Below, piece after piece: positions 36,746 through 45,972 of a stretch of 51,441 bases of DNA. The stretch is from an uncultured Clostridia bacterium (GTDB taxonomy: Bacteria > Bacillota > Clostridia > Christensenellales > CAG-917), in NCBI GenBank assembly GCA_944332995.1, contig CALVKR010000010.1, forward strand, positions 1 to 51,441, in the 5' to 3' direction. Position numbers and translations under genes: made by a program. Each line of letters begins with the position of its first letter. Position 1 is the stretch's first letter. The notes beneath the pieces are model-generated. The model did no database searches, was not told where the DNA came from, and was given only the letters and a program-made list of their open reading frames with translations.

Positions 36746-36774
36746 ATTTTACTACCTAAGATATGGCGTGTCAA
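36746..36774 (-). promoter_or_regulatory. Ferredoxin promoter
   Basis: TTGACA (36769-36774), 17 bases, TAAAAT (36746-36751) on the minus strand, about 50 bases before the ATG. Confidence 0.8.
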
Positions 36775-36796
36775 CATAACTATCCTACCTATCCTA

Positions 36797-36971
36797 TTTC
36801 TTTTTGCGGCTTTATTTTTATATAGGCAATATTTCTTTTTATGGCGGCTTTTTTATATAGGTAGTATTTCTTTTTATGGCGGCTTTTTTATATAGGTAGT
36901 ATTTCTTTTTATGACGTCATTTTTATATAGGTGGTATTTCTTTTTATAGCATTATTTTTTATAGGCGATGT
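36797..36971. repeat. 35-bp tandem repeat, five copies
   Basis: Units at 36797, 36832, 36867, 36902 and 36937 share TTTCTTTTTATGGCGGC and a TATATAGG end; units 2 and 3 are identical. Drift is mostly at the GGCGGC and GGTAGTA parts. The array separates the ferredoxin and CBM20-like promoters; 36972-37211 is very A/T-rich with A tracts just before the next promoter. Confidence 0.9.
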
Positions 36972-37211
36972 TTCTTTTTTATATGGATTATTTTATTTAT
37001 AAGCAATATCGGCAATGTTTACGGGCAATCTATTTTAATACCGTTTATGCATTTTAAATTTTTATTTATGCCCGTAAATTCAGCAGAATAAATACCCGAC
37101 TTGCACAAAGCATGCAAAAAATATCTCAAACAAAATTGACAAAAATACAAAAATTTTTTTTAAATAATTTTAACTTTTGTAAAAAAATATTTTAAAAGAT
37201 ATTCAAAACGT

Positions 37212-37240
37212 TTGCAATTTTTTTTAAACTGAACTATAAT
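37212..37240 (+). promoter_or_regulatory. Strong promoter of the CBM20-like gene
   Basis: TTGCAA (37212-37217), 17 bases, TATAAT (37235-37240), preceded by phased A/T tracts that could act as an UP element. Confidence 0.75.
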
Positions 37241-37288
37241 CAAACCATAAAAGAATATCCCTCGGGAAATATGTAAGGAGGTAGAAAC

Positions 37289-37696
37289 ATGGCTACAACT
37301 ACTACTACAAAGAAAGCAACAACCGCTACAAAGGCTCCGGCAAAAAAAGCTACGACAGCGGCTTCAGCAGAGGAGAAGGGCTTCACTTTGAAAATCATCG
37401 TTAAACTCTACGGAAACGCACTTGGCACACACTCCGTTTATATAACCGGAAACCTTGTAAAACTTGGTGATTGGAACGCTGCTAAAGCAAAGGCAATGAA
37501 GAGCGACAATATGGAAAACTTTACGCTTAGCGTCACCGGCATTAAAAAAGGCACCGAAGTTGCATTCAAAGTTTTGAAGGACCTCACTTGGGAAGCTGTT
37601 GAAAAGGGTATGTATGGTGAAGACCTTGAAAATCACGTCATCACCGTCAACGGCGCTACTCAAATCGAAGTCGGCGTAAGCAACTGGGCTAACTAA
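37289..37696 (+). CDS. CBM20-like starch-binding-fold protein with Lys/Thr/Ala tail
   Basis: 135 residues. Residues 1-28 are almost only Ala, Thr and Lys (KKATTATKAPAKK), resembling histone-H1 or HU-type tails. Residues 31-135 resemble a CBM20 fold: SVYITGNLVKLGDWNAAKA, a central strand region and FKVLKDLTWEAVEKG. There is no signal peptide or membrane span, so it is predicted cytosolic. AAGGAGGT precedes the ATG, and a consensus promoter and strong terminator suggest high expression as a single gene. Possible roles: binding glycogen granules, or a nucleic-acid-associated protein through its tail. Function not established. Confidence 0.82.
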   Translation: MATTTTTKKATTATKAPAKKATTAASAEEKGFTLKIIVKLYGNALGTHSVYITGNLVKLGDWNAAKAKAMKSDNMENFTLSVTGIKKGTEVAFKVLKDLTWEAVEKGMYGEDLENHVITVNGATQIEVGVSNWAN

Positions 37697-37705
37697 TCAT
37701 CAAAT

Positions 37706-37741
37706 CAAAAAAAATCACTGCTTAGGCAGTGATTTTTTTAT
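37706..37741 (+). terminator. Terminator of the CBM20-like gene
   Basis: AAAATCACTGC-TTAG-GCAGTGATTTTTTT, ten bases after the stop codon. Confidence 0.95.
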
Positions 37742-38073
37742 CCCATAAAAGCAATTTACCTTAAAAGATAAATCGCTTTTGTTATTTTTTCAAACGTTTT
37801 AACTTTTATCATTTAATTTTGTTTGCTGTCTTTGCCGTTTTTCGGCTATAAACTTCGTTATATCGCCCTTACAATTGCTCTTTGCTTTTTCTTCACATTG
37901 CATTATAACCTACCATTTGACCTTTTTTACATTCCATGCCGCCTTTGCAAATTTGTTTAATACCGCTTTTCGCCGTCGGGCGCAACGGAATTGTTAAAGA
38001 TATCGCATATGATGTATTCTGTTTATACTCCCGATAGTCAAACGGTTTTTTGGCATATTTGCGTGAGCGTGAT
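37742..38073. other. Spacer with one imperfect hairpin
   Basis: The imperfect inverted repeat 37747-37780 (AAAAGCAATTTA.../...TAAATCGCTTTT) could terminate in either direction. A 62-codon minus-strand frame (37893-38081) overlaps the end of the protease gene and is not convincing. Nothing else is seen. Confidence 0.4.
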
Positions 38074-39486
38074 TTAGGCAACGACAGATATGCACTCCTG
38101 CGTCATCGTTATCTCGACGGTTACCTCCTCCCCGTTCCTTTCAACGGTAAGAGATATCGTATCGCCCTCCCTGAGGTCGAGCATGAGTTCGGTTAAAACG
38201 TAAAGCCTTGTTATTTCAACGGTTTTCGAGCCGTTGACCGTGGCGCTCTTTAAGACGTCGTCTTTCAAAAGCAATCCGTAAGAAATTCCCGTTTCGTCAA
38301 CGGAATTGACTTTGACAGTTTCGTATACGTCGTAAGTGTAAGTCGTTTCGTTGTATTTTGCGTAGGGTTCGCTTATTGTCGTTTCTATGCCGAGCATGCA
38401 TTTGCGAACGGAAGTATAACCGCTTTCCGCACCGTCGATAATGTTTTCCGCCACCGATACTGCGGTTGAAACGGGTATGGCATAGCCTATATTTTCAATG
38501 GATAAAGAATTGACCTTGGCGTTTACTATTCCGATGAGTTCGCCGTTTGCGTTAAACAGACCACCGCCCGAGTTTCCGCTGTTGATAGCGGTATCCACTC
38601 GCATAACTCTTATTTGCACCGTCGTCTGGTCGTCTGCTCCCGTCATTTGAATATATTCGCTTTGCACGCTGATAACTCCCGAGCTTGCCGATATACCGTC
38701 ACCCGCAGGATTGCCTACGGCTATTGCCGTAGAACCGACGGCAGGCACCTCGGTTGCCACAGAGGCGCTGACTGCGTCCGAGTTTTTGAGGATCTCGGAG
38801 TTAGTTACCTTAAGCACCGCTATATCGTAATTTAATGACCCGCCGACATACGTCGCTTCAATCGCATAATCGACCGAAGTTGAGCTTAGCTGATATCCGT
38901 AAAGATATATTTTTATATCGTCGCTTATTTTATCCTCCGTATTGGAATTTTTATAATAAACAACGTGATAATTTGTGATAATGTAACAACTTCCGCTTGC
39001 CTTGTCCAGTTTATAGATAACGCCGGAGCCGGACGATTTTGCGGTACCCGTCTGCGTTTGTCCGAAAATATTTGTACTTGTATAATCAAACGTGCATACA
39101 ACAGACACGGCGGAACGAAGAGCAGCGTTTGTCGCATAAGCGGTAATTGCGGAACTCGAAGATGACAGATATTCCTTTAAAAACTCGAGATACGTTCCCG
39201 TATATCCGTTGGCAACAGCCTCTTGATATAACTCGGACGGAGACATCACCCTGTCTTCGCCGTTTTCGCCGTTTATGCCGTTTTCGCCGTCAGTGCCGTC
39301 TTTACCCTCTAAAGATGCAAGCCATTCTGCCTCCGTGCCGTCAAAGCCGTTTGAAACCGCAAGCTCATAAGCGGACATGCCGTAATTTCCTTGCTCATCG
39401 CAAGCGGCGAAAATAGCCACAAGAGCGGTAGCTAAAACGATAACAACGATTAAAAGACAAACTCTTTTTACAGTTTCGTGTCGCAT
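38074..39486 (-). CDS. HtrA/DegP-like trypsin-fold serine protease lipoprotein
   Basis: 470 residues from the ATG at 39486, chosen for GGAGG five bases upstream; a GTG six codons earlier also fits. The signal peptide ends in lipobox FAAC (Cys29). A collagen-like stretch (GKDGTDGENGINGENGED) lies between two similar motifs, SAYELAVSNGFDGTEAEWLASL and SPSELYQEAVANGYTGTYLEFL. The catalytic triad is His174 (TNYHVV), Asp221 (YDIAVLKV) and Ser306 (NSGNSGG). A PDZ-like end follows. Likely a cell-surface quality-control or processing protease. Downstream partner of nothing obvious. Confidence 0.9.
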   Translation of the reverse strand: MRHETVKRVCLLIVVIVLATALVAIFAACDEQGNYGMSAYELAVSNGFDGTEAEWLASLEGKDGTDGENGINGENGEDRVMSPSELYQEAVANGYTGTYLEFLKEYLSSSSSAITAYATNAALRSAVSVVCTFDYTSTNIFGQTQTGTAKSSGSGVIYKLDKASGSCYIITNYHVVYYKNSNTEDKISDDIKIYLYGYQLSSTSVDYAIEATYVGGSLNYDIAVLKVTNSEILKNSDAVSASVATEVPAVGSTAIAVGNPAGDGISASSGVISVQSEYIQMTGADDQTTVQIRVMRVDTAINSGNSGGGLFNANGELIGIVNAKVNSLSIENIGYAIPVSTAVSVAENIIDGAESGYTSVRKCMLGIETTISEPYAKYNETTYTYDVYETVKVNSVDETGISYGLLLKDDVLKSATVNGSKTVEITRLYVLTELMLDLREGDTISLTVERNGEEVTVEITMTQECISVVA

Positions 39487-39708
39487 TATTTCCTCCGTCA
39501 GCACGCTACTCCGTATTAATCGGACAATTAAGCGTTAATAAATGATATCGGCAAATCTATTTTAACTCTCTGCTTTTTAGCTTCGATTTTAAATATAAAA
39601 ATATGTTTCATAAAATAAAATCGCAGTAAAAATTATACTCTTTTTACTTTATTATCTTTAATTTATGCCTTTTATGTTAAAAAAATATTAAACCTAAAAT
39701 TTGCTCCA

Positions 39709-39742
39709 ATAAAAAAGCAATGCCTGAGCATTGCTTTTTTTA
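39709..39742 (-). terminator. Terminator of the giant lipoprotein gene
   Basis: On the minus strand AAGCAATGC-TCAG-GCATTGCTTTTTT; A and T flanks on both sides. It stands about 15 bases past the stop codon. Confidence 0.95.
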
Positions 39743-39755
39743 GCTGTTTTAAAAC

Positions 39756-42700
39756 TTAAACTAAAAAGTTTGTCTTATATAGCAACCAGCCTATGCAGTT
39801 TTTGCAGACGACTACCTGGTCAAGAGATACAGACTCGTTTTGAATTAAGTTAATGCTAATCGTACCCGTGCCCTTATCTGTCTGATAAGTTATGATAAGC
39901 TGATGAGCATTGTTGAGTCCGAACTCGACTACCGTTGCGGAGACCGCCTCTTTACCGTCTTTATAAGTGATTGCAATTTTGCTTATTCCTTCAGAAAGAG
40001 TAAGCGAATCAACGTTTTCGTCTGCCACCTGTCCGCCGACTACTGCGCCGTTTACTATTTCCGTAAACTTGTCTTCTCTCATTGCATCGATTGCCGCGAC
40101 AAACTGCTTAGCTTTTGTATTTTGAGCGTCATCTCCCGCAATCTTGATGGTAAGCGCCGAGCTGTTTGTACCGAAAGGATTGAGGTCGCTGATATACAGC
40201 TGCGCCGGGTCGGTAGCCTCGAGAATGACTTCGCCGAGCGAAACGCAGGCGCTGAACACGTAGTCGCCGAGCACTCTGACGGAAGCAGGTATCGTTACCG
40301 TAGAGATTGCCGAGCATCCCCAGAACGCCTGATTGTTTATGACTTCTACACCGGTGAGATTTACGGTTGCAAGGCTCTTGCAGTTATAGAAAGTCTGAGC
40401 TTCGATTTCGGTTACGTTTTGCAAGCTGAAGTCAAACGAGGTAAGACCTGAATTCTTGAATGCATATTCGCCAATAGTTTCTATATCTTTAAAGCCGACG
40501 GAAGCAAGAGCGGTACAATTTTCAAATGCGCTTATGCCTATGGACTTAACGTTGAACACACCCGTCTCATATGCTTTAATGGAAGACAAATTCGCGCAAT
40601 CGGCAAAGGCGTAATTGCCTATACTTGTGACGTGCTTTCCTATATAAAGCTCTTGCAAGACGGTGTCGCTCTTGAATGCGTTATCGCCTATAGCGACTAC
40701 TACGTAGTAAACGTATTCATATTCTATAACAGGCTCGCCTGTTTCCTCGTCAAGGACTACCTCACCTGTGACTTCGTCGATTTTTTCGTGTTGGATAATT
40801 CTCGTGAAGTATTCCGGAACGGAAACGGTGGTGTAGTGCGACGGTTGAATGGAAGTAACCGTTGCGACGCCGCCGTAGGTATAGACGTTGCCGTTTTCGT
40901 CCACAACGGTTTCGCCCTCCATCGGGTTGGCTGCGCTTTCGTCAACCGTATATCCGAACAGTGACTGCGACGTCCTGAGGATAACCTTATACGTAAGCTC
41001 GCTGCCTGCGACAAGACCGGAAGTGGTCATGTATCTCGCATAGAATTTGTGAACGCCTGCAACTGAAGTATCAAACGTTCTGAGCGTCTCTTTGAATGCG
41101 GAATCTTTATAGAGATAAATCTTTCCGTCCGACATAGCAACTTCCTGAGTGTAGAGATATTCGAGCACGTTTTGGCTGCGCTCAACGTATTCTACAAGTT
41201 TGTCTTCGGTATTGTAGAGAGCGTATTTTGCAAGGTCATCTTCGTCTTCGGGCGGAGCCGTGAGGACGTTGCCTTCGGTATCGATATATTTAATCTTGTA
41301 GCCGCTTGCTCTTGCGTTTTCTAAGTATTCATCGGGCGAGATATCGACGCACAGTCTCGACTTGACGAATTCGTTATTCTCCATGTAGTAGAAGATATAA
41401 TATTGCAACTTCCTGCCGTCGGGGATAGTCGAGCCGTAGGAATAACGGGCACCTTCGTTATCCACAGCGTAAATCTGTCCGCCGTTCAAGGGGTCGTTGC
41501 GGCTCATAATCAAAATAATATCCGTTTGTGCGCTCTTATCCACCACACTGGATATATCGAATTCAATGAGCTCTTTTGCCTCTATCTTGGTGAATACGAG
41601 TTCGTTTATGACGTATTCGTATTTAGCTTCTTTGAGCTGTTCGCCGAATTGATATGCAAAAGTCATATTCAAAACCTTTGACGAAGAGCCTGTCGAGAAG
41701 TTTTTGATTGTAAGCGAAACGTCGTTGTCCGTATCCAGCTTGTTGTTTTCCATCAGTTTTGAAATGTAAACTGGCTGCGACTGAACCGATGACATGCTGT
41801 AATTGATTGTCAACGTACCGCCCTCGTATACCGGGAATTGAGAAGTCGTGTAGTATACCGAAAGTTTCATGAGCGAGCCGGCAGGAGCGTCAACGCTGAT
41901 TGAAGCGATTTCAGGTCTTACGGTATAGCTGAAGTCGCAGGAATGAGGCACGCCGTTTGAATCGGTATATGTGACTTTCAAAATGTGCGTTCCGTTATAA
42001 ATGTCGTATCCGTATTTAGCTTTATCCTCCTCGGAGCTGTGAGTGAGTGCGCTGTTTTCGCCCGAAATCATATCGAGAGTCATATCGTAGGAATAAATCA
42101 ATCCGTCCGACTTTAAAAGTTCCACTTTAGCTTTGCCGTCGAACAATTCCTGTTGCATCCAATAAGAACGAATGGACCAACCTGTCGTGGCAACATATTC
42201 GGTGGGAATGGTGCCTTCTTTTACACGCACATCGGCAACTTCGAGCACATTGATAAACGCAGCGTCTTTGTCGCCGTCGGGTTTAACCGTCCTGTGGAAA
42301 AGTTTAAGGAGTTCGTGATTGCTGATAGCAAAGGTATAGCAGCTTTCTCCGTTTACGAGGTCGTTTGTGAAGTAGAGTTTGAGCGAGGAGCTTACCATAC
42401 TGTCGGTCGTCGATCTCGAGAAGGAATTTTCGGTTATGTTTCCGTCATCGAACAGCACGGGCATATTTGAATAATATCCGGTATTGCCCGACTGAGCTAT
42501 ATGCTCGAACGAGATAGATTTAAGTTTTGTGCACGCCTCGAAAGCATAATCCTCTATCTTCTCAACCGAAGGCGGAAGCGTAATGTGCGTTATCGAGCTC
42601 GTGTTCGAGAAGGCATAAGACGCAATCGTTACTACTCCGTTGGGAACGTTTATGACGACGTTGCCGTATTCGTCGGCAGCAGGCGTCCTCGTATAACCTA

Positions 42701-45380
42701 TAAGTATATTGTTGATAATAACGAAACCGTTGTTATCCGTGCCCTTTTGCGAATACCACCCTGTGCTGTTGAATGCGTTTTTGCCTATCTTCTTTATAGA
42801 AGCCTCTGCGCCCGCCTCAAAGAGAATAACTCTGAGGTTTTGAGCGGAAATAAAGAGGTTGTCGGCGATGATTTCAATTCCTGCCGGGATAGTGATTTGC
42901 GTGACGGTGTTAGAGCCTCTGTATGCATAGAGTATCTTGCCTATCTGCACAAATCCCGTAAACTTGTCTAAAAACAGAGTGTCAACCAATGCGGACGAGC
43001 CGATAAATTCGAGGTTGAAGTCCGTTCCGCTCTTGGTGACTATAAAGTCACTCAAGAAGTCGCAGCCCGAGAAGGCATAGTCGCCGATATACGTTACTGT
43101 GCTCGGCACGGTAAACGACGTGAGCGACGTCAAGCCCTTAAAGGCGTAATCGTTTATTGTCTCTATATTGTCACCGAGAACAACGTATTTATACGTCGGG
43201 TGCGTGGGCGAGGGCGAGGTGTATTGATAAATCAATACTTCGCCCTTGCTGTTGGTGATCTCCTTAAGCGTATAGGAAGCGTCGAGCTGTTCCTTATCCG
43301 GCAATTCGGCCTTGCTTGCCACTATATTGGTGACGGAAGTGTCGCCGATATATTGGACGAGCAGGCCTCCGAAAGTGATAAAGTTGATTTCCTTTTTCTT
43401 TTCGGTGAGCCACGCCGTACCTTTAAAGACGTCCACTCCGACAGAAGTGAGGTTTGAAAGACCGTAAAAACTGCTTCCCTGTTCCTGATTCAACGGGTCG
43501 TCGAGAATATCGGCACTTATTAACTTATCATCGACCAAACCCACTTTGTTTATGACAGACAGACGGCTGCAGAATTCAAACGCTCTGTCTCCTATCTTTT
43601 CGAGTTTGGATTCGCTGCCGCCGACAAATTCGACGGTGAGGAGCGACGAGCATCCGCTGAACGCTCTTGCGCCGATTTCGGTAATGGCTTTGCCGCCGAT
43701 TGAAGTCGGGATTCTGAGCGTCGTTATCGTCTTATCTGCAACGCCGGTTATCTTATACGTTCCGTCGTCTTTAAGTTCGAGATATCCTTTAAAGAGATAG
43801 TCGGTATAGAAATCGGTTTCCTTGCTCTCGACAAGTTCCCACTTGGCGTAGAGGTAAAGGTCTTTGGTAAACTCGTTGGCGTTCATGCTGAACGGCTGAG
43901 TGAAGTTTGCGTCGAGATACCAACCGGCAAATTCGTAGTAATATTGACTGTCGCTTATTTTACCTTTGTAAATGTAGTGGTTGGCATTTATTTCGCCAGC
44001 TGTTTTCGTCAGATAGAAGTTTTTACCTGTCGTTCCGAAAACGTTTTGCCTGTAAGTCAATCCTGTATAGGAAACGACTGTCGGGACTGATTTTGAAGTT
44101 CCGTCGGTGTCGACAAGAGTTCCCATTCTGTCGATGGTTCCGACAGCGGAGTTGACCGAGCTCGTGTTTTCGCAGAGGAGTTTGCCGTCGTCGGAGATAT
44201 AGAGCGTGCTGCCGAGATATCCGCCGCCGAGGTCAAAAGTGATTGTGTATTCTCTGTCCGCCCATTCGGCGTAGAAGGTCATATTCTCTCTGATGACGTT
44301 GTTGAACGACCAGGTCTGTTTGTTTCCGTCCGCATCGAGATAATACCAACCGACGAACGTGCGTCCTTCGACGATATCGTTCATAGGCGTGTTGGGGTTA
44401 TCCCAAGGCTGCTTGCCGAGGGTCGTTTCGTCGACGTAAGTGGTAGGCCTTTGGATCTTGTCGATGTTCTGAGTATATACTTCGGTGACAATCTGATTCT
44501 GAGCGTTTATCAGCGTATAGCGGTCGCCGTCTGAGTCCTCAAGATAATATCCTACGCCTGTTCCGGAAGGCTTGTTCACCGAATAAGTTCTGTGATAGAA
44601 AGAAGCGTTGGAAATATAGTATTGATTGAAGTTATAGTTAAACGTTACCGTGACCGACGCTCTCGTCCAGGTGCACCAAAAATACATATCCTTGGAAGCC
44701 ACCAAAGATGCGATGCTTCCACCCGTGCCTGAGCTTGCCCAGTTATTTTCGCTCTTGATGTCAATACCGTTGTTTATGAAATCTGTTTCGTTCATGCCGG
44801 GAGTATAATCTGCCCTGTTGAGCCAATATATACTCTGCAAGTTATAGCCTGTCTGTAAAATCTGACCTGCTTTTTCGTTTATAAATTGTATAAAACTGTC
44901 ATAGGAATTAAAGGTTTTTCCGATAGGAACGCCAATGGAAATATCGCCGTTTGCCGCACCGTTGCCGAAAATGGTAAAGGTCACTTCGGGCGCCTTTATA
45001 TGCACGATAAACGTGTGCGTCAGCGTCTTTCCGCTTGCCGTATATTTAGCTTCGATTGAAAGTTGGGTTTTTTCAAGATATCCCTGTTTAACCTGAGATA
45101 TAGTGCTGTTTACCTGGTTGAGGTTTGTTACCATCGATTCGGTAAGTTTTATATCTCCGCTCGTCGAGCCGTCGGAATATCTCACTTTAAAAGTAAGTTT
45201 TGAAAACTCGAATTCCTGCACCGGCAAAGGTGACAAACTTGTGCCGATTTGTACGTTATTTTCAATAATGCTCGTAGGCACGACAGACTCTTCCTCACCG
45301 CAAGCGGAAAGGGCGACGCCAAGTGCGCAAATCATTATCACGAGCAATAATGAAATTAAAATTTTACCTTTCTTTCCCAT
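39756..45380 (-). CDS. Very large LRR (BspA-type) and InlB-repeat surface lipoprotein
   Basis: 1874 residues from the ATG at 45380, preceded by AGGGGAG; the frame is open nine codons more. The signal peptide ends in LSAC (Cys27). Two InlB B-repeat/Listeria-Bacteroides-type units are seen at about 235-380 and 380-520 (GRTFVGWYYLDADG, YEFAGWYLDANF). Leucine-rich BspA-type repeats follow from about 530 (ITEIGARAFSGCSSLLTVEF), and a second LRR block lies near the C-terminus (TSIGNYAFADCANLSSIKA). Between them lie beta-rich parts of unknown family. No sortase motif; it is anchored by lipid. Likely adhesion or host-glycan or protein interaction on the cell surface. Confidence 0.92.
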   Translation of the reverse strand: MGKKGKILISLLLVIMICALGVALSACGEEESVVPTSIIENNVQIGTSLSPLPVQEFEFSKLTFKVRYSDGSTSGDIKLTESMVTNLNQVNSTISQVKQGYLEKTQLSIEAKYTASGKTLTHTFIVHIKAPEVTFTIFGNGAANGDISIGVPIGKTFNSYDSFIQFINEKAGQILQTGYNLQSIYWLNRADYTPGMNETDFINNGIDIKSENNWASSGTGGSIASLVASKDMYFWCTWTRASVTVTFNYNFNQYYISNASFYHRTYSVNKPSGTGVGYYLEDSDGDRYTLINAQNQIVTEVYTQNIDKIQRPTTYVDETTLGKQPWDNPNTPMNDIVEGRTFVGWYYLDADGNKQTWSFNNVIRENMTFYAEWADREYTITFDLGGGYLGSTLYISDDGKLLCENTSSVNSAVGTIDRMGTLVDTDGTSKSVPTVVSYTGLTYRQNVFGTTGKNFYLTKTAGEINANHYIYKGKISDSQYYYEFAGWYLDANFTQPFSMNANEFTKDLYLYAKWELVESKETDFYTDYLFKGYLELKDDGTYKITGVADKTITTLRIPTSIGGKAITEIGARAFSGCSSLLTVEFVGGSESKLEKIGDRAFEFCSRLSVINKVGLVDDKLISADILDDPLNQEQGSSFYGLSNLTSVGVDVFKGTAWLTEKKKEINFITFGGLLVQYIGDTSVTNIVASKAELPDKEQLDASYTLKEITNSKGEVLIYQYTSPSPTHPTYKYVVLGDNIETINDYAFKGLTSLTSFTVPSTVTYIGDYAFSGCDFLSDFIVTKSGTDFNLEFIGSSALVDTLFLDKFTGFVQIGKILYAYRGSNTVTQITIPAGIEIIADNLFISAQNLRVILFEAGAEASIKKIGKNAFNSTGWYSQKGTDNNGFVIINNILIGYTRTPAADEYGNVVINVPNGVVTIASYAFSNTSSITHITLPPSVEKIEDYAFEACTKLKSISFEHIAQSGNTGYYSNMPVLFDDGNITENSFSRSTTDSMVSSSLKLYFTNDLVNGESCYTFAISNHELLKLFHRTVKPDGDKDAAFINVLEVADVRVKEGTIPTEYVATTGWSIRSYWMQQELFDGKAKVELLKSDGLIYSYDMTLDMISGENSALTHSSEEDKAKYGYDIYNGTHILKVTYTDSNGVPHSCDFSYTVRPEIASISVDAPAGSLMKLSVYYTTSQFPVYEGGTLTINYSMSSVQSQPVYISKLMENNKLDTDNDVSLTIKNFSTGSSSKVLNMTFAYQFGEQLKEAKYEYVINELVFTKIEAKELIEFDISSVVDKSAQTDIILIMSRNDPLNGGQIYAVDNEGARYSYGSTIPDGRKLQYYIFYYMENNEFVKSRLCVDISPDEYLENARASGYKIKYIDTEGNVLTAPPEDEDDLAKYALYNTEDKLVEYVERSQNVLEYLYTQEVAMSDGKIYLYKDSAFKETLRTFDTSVAGVHKFYARYMTTSGLVAGSELTYKVILRTSQSLFGYTVDESAANPMEGETVVDENGNVYTYGGVATVTSIQPSHYTTVSVPEYFTRIIQHEKIDEVTGEVVLDEETGEPVIEYEYVYYVVVAIGDNAFKSDTVLQELYIGKHVTSIGNYAFADCANLSSIKAYETGVFNVKSIGISAFENCTALASVGFKDIETIGEYAFKNSGLTSFDFSLQNVTEIEAQTFYNCKSLATVNLTGVEVINNQAFWGCSAISTVTIPASVRVLGDYVFSACVSLGEVILEATDPAQLYISDLNPFGTNSSALTIKIAGDDAQNTKAKQFVAAIDAMREDKFTEIVNGAVVGGQVADENVDSLTLSEGISKIAITYKDGKEAVSATVVEFGLNNAHQLIITYQTDKGTGTISINLIQNESVSLDQVVVCKNCIGWLLYKTNFLV

Positions 45381-45391
45381 AATCTCCCCTG

Positions 45392-45408
45392 TTTGACAGT
45401 ATGTCAAA
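45392..45408 (-). promoter_or_regulatory. Palindrome before the giant lipoprotein gene
   Basis: TTTGACA-GTA-TGTCAAA is a perfect 17-base palindrome ending 11 bases before the ATG, next to the ribosome site. It could be an operator or an RNA hairpin. I could not place a confident promoter upstream. Confidence 0.4.
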
Positions 45409-45700
45409 GTAACTTCTGATTTACAGAATTAGACTATTATGCTATTATACATTTTCATTTTAATATACCACCCTGTCAAAAGTCAATAGCAAAATGGCTT
45501 TTGTCAGTTTTTTTCAGCTTTTTGACGGCTTTTTTTGCCTTTTCTGCCGTGTTTTTCTCTTAGTTTTCTTATATTTTACCGCATTTCTTTGCTGTCAGTA
45601 TAAAATCCGTGTCTTTGGCAGCTTTTGCCTCACTGCAAAAAAAGGCACGGCTCAATTTGCCTATGCCTTAATTTAGTCTATGCCCTTAATATACCCTAAG

Positions 45701-45778
45701 TTTATGTCCTTAGTTTATGTCCATAATTTATATCTTTAGTTTATGTCTTTAGTTTATGTCTTTAGTTTATGTCTTTAT
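45701..45778. repeat. 13-bp tandem repeat, six copies
   Basis: Six contiguous 13-base units of TTTATGTCTTTAG type at 45701-45778; units 4 and 5 are identical and the others differ at one to four positions. The surrounding 45409-45972 spacer is T-rich on the plus strand and holds no gene I can support. Confidence 0.9.
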
Positions 45779-45972
45779 TATTTTACTTCTAATAAAGCCC
45801 AACCGACTTCCTGCCTGCGCAACGCCTGTCTGCCCTGCCGTATCCGATGCTTTTTATGTCATCATTGGATTCTTTTGTTTGATGCTGTTTTGTGCATTTT
45901 TTTTGTATTGTCAAAGCAAAGAAACGTCGCACTTTTGCAATTTTGTGGCAAGGCATCGTTTCGCCGTTGTCT

